14,982 bases of DNA from Gemmataceae bacterium. Lineage in GTDB: Bacteria; Planctomycetota; Planctomycetia; Gemmatales; Gemmataceae. How positions within the stretch are numbered: position 1 is the stretch's first letter; each line of letters starts with the position of its first letter. The DNA is taken from positions 1-14,982 of the forward strand of contig JADLBT010000410.1 in assembly GCA_020847555.1 (NCBI GenBank), in the 5' to 3' direction. The position numbers and the translations under genes are program-made. Positions 14,938-14,982 of this stretch are shown in pieces. Below the pieces are notes generated by a model that did not search any database, had not been told where the DNA came from, and saw only the letters and a program-made list of their open reading frames with translations.

Positions 14938-14982
14938 GGCGTCAGCCCGCCGGTGCGAGCGCCTTACCGGCGGGCTGACGCC
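14938..14982. repeat. Perfect 17-bp-arm inverted repeat at the window end
   Basis: Positions 14938-14954 (GGCGTCAGCCCGCCGGT) pair without mismatch with 14966-14982 (ACCGGCGGGCTGACGCC) around an 11-nt loop. The right arm ends at the last base of the window, so the element may be longer. It resembles REP-like palindromes that I recall from Gemmata-type genomes. It may also act as a terminator for a gene beyond the window edge. Confidence 0.6.

Noticed and set aside
1..14982. A defence island, CRISPR array, phage or integrative element
   Set aside because: No repeats with regular spacers, integrase, transposase, toxin-antitoxin pair or nuclease gene was seen. The helicase is of housekeeping Ski2-like type and stands alone.

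Overview
The window is about 15 kb of GC-rich, gene-dense chromosomal DNA. It most likely comes from a planctomycete, possibly the Gemmataceae. The pointers are a secreted DUF1080 (3-keto-disaccharide hydrolase type) protein, a second secreted protein of a kind I associate with planctomycetes, a Tad locus with a long C-terminal TadG-like piece, and intergenic palindromes resembling repeats I recall from these genomes. The lineage is inferred from gene content; no rRNA or other marker gene is present.

Layout. (1) Positions 2-5468 hold the end of a Tad (tight adherence / Flp pilus) operon on the plus strand: the 3' part of a TadG/TadE-like gene, then tadZ/cpaE, tadA/cpaF, tadB and tadC. TadZ positions the machine, TadA is its hexameric ATPase, and TadB and TadC form the inner-membrane platform. 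Pilin, secretin and prepilin peptidase genes are not in the window and may lie upstream. GC-rich stem-loops sit between tadZ and tadA and between tadB and tadC. A 28-bp-arm hairpin closes the operon. (2) Positions 5676-7842 encode two exported proteins, a DUF1080 protein and a protein of unknown function, separated by a long stem-loop. (3) Positions 8242-11146 encode a class V aminotransferase and a three-domain D-3-phosphoglycerate dehydrogenase (SerA). Together they could supply the first two steps of serine synthesis, with the aminotransferase standing in for SerC. (4) Positions 11200-11400 hold a startless 66-codon remnant that resembles the C-terminal end of an Rpn/DUF4351-type protein. 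(5) Positions 11443-13731 encode a Ski2-like superfamily 2 helicase that looks leaderless. (6) On the minus strand, 13757-14749 encodes a membrane-anchored TlpA-like thioredoxin that converges on the helicase gene. The window ends in a large inverted repeat.

No CRISPR array, tRNA, rRNA, integrase or transposase was recognised. I did not find a convincing new multi-gene system. The most distinctive signals are the repeated long intergenic stem-loops, one of which contains a homopyrimidine mirror repeat. The others are the degenerate nucleotide-binding motifs of TadZ, the aminotransferase-SerA pairing, and the decayed gene fragment in front of the leaderless helicase.
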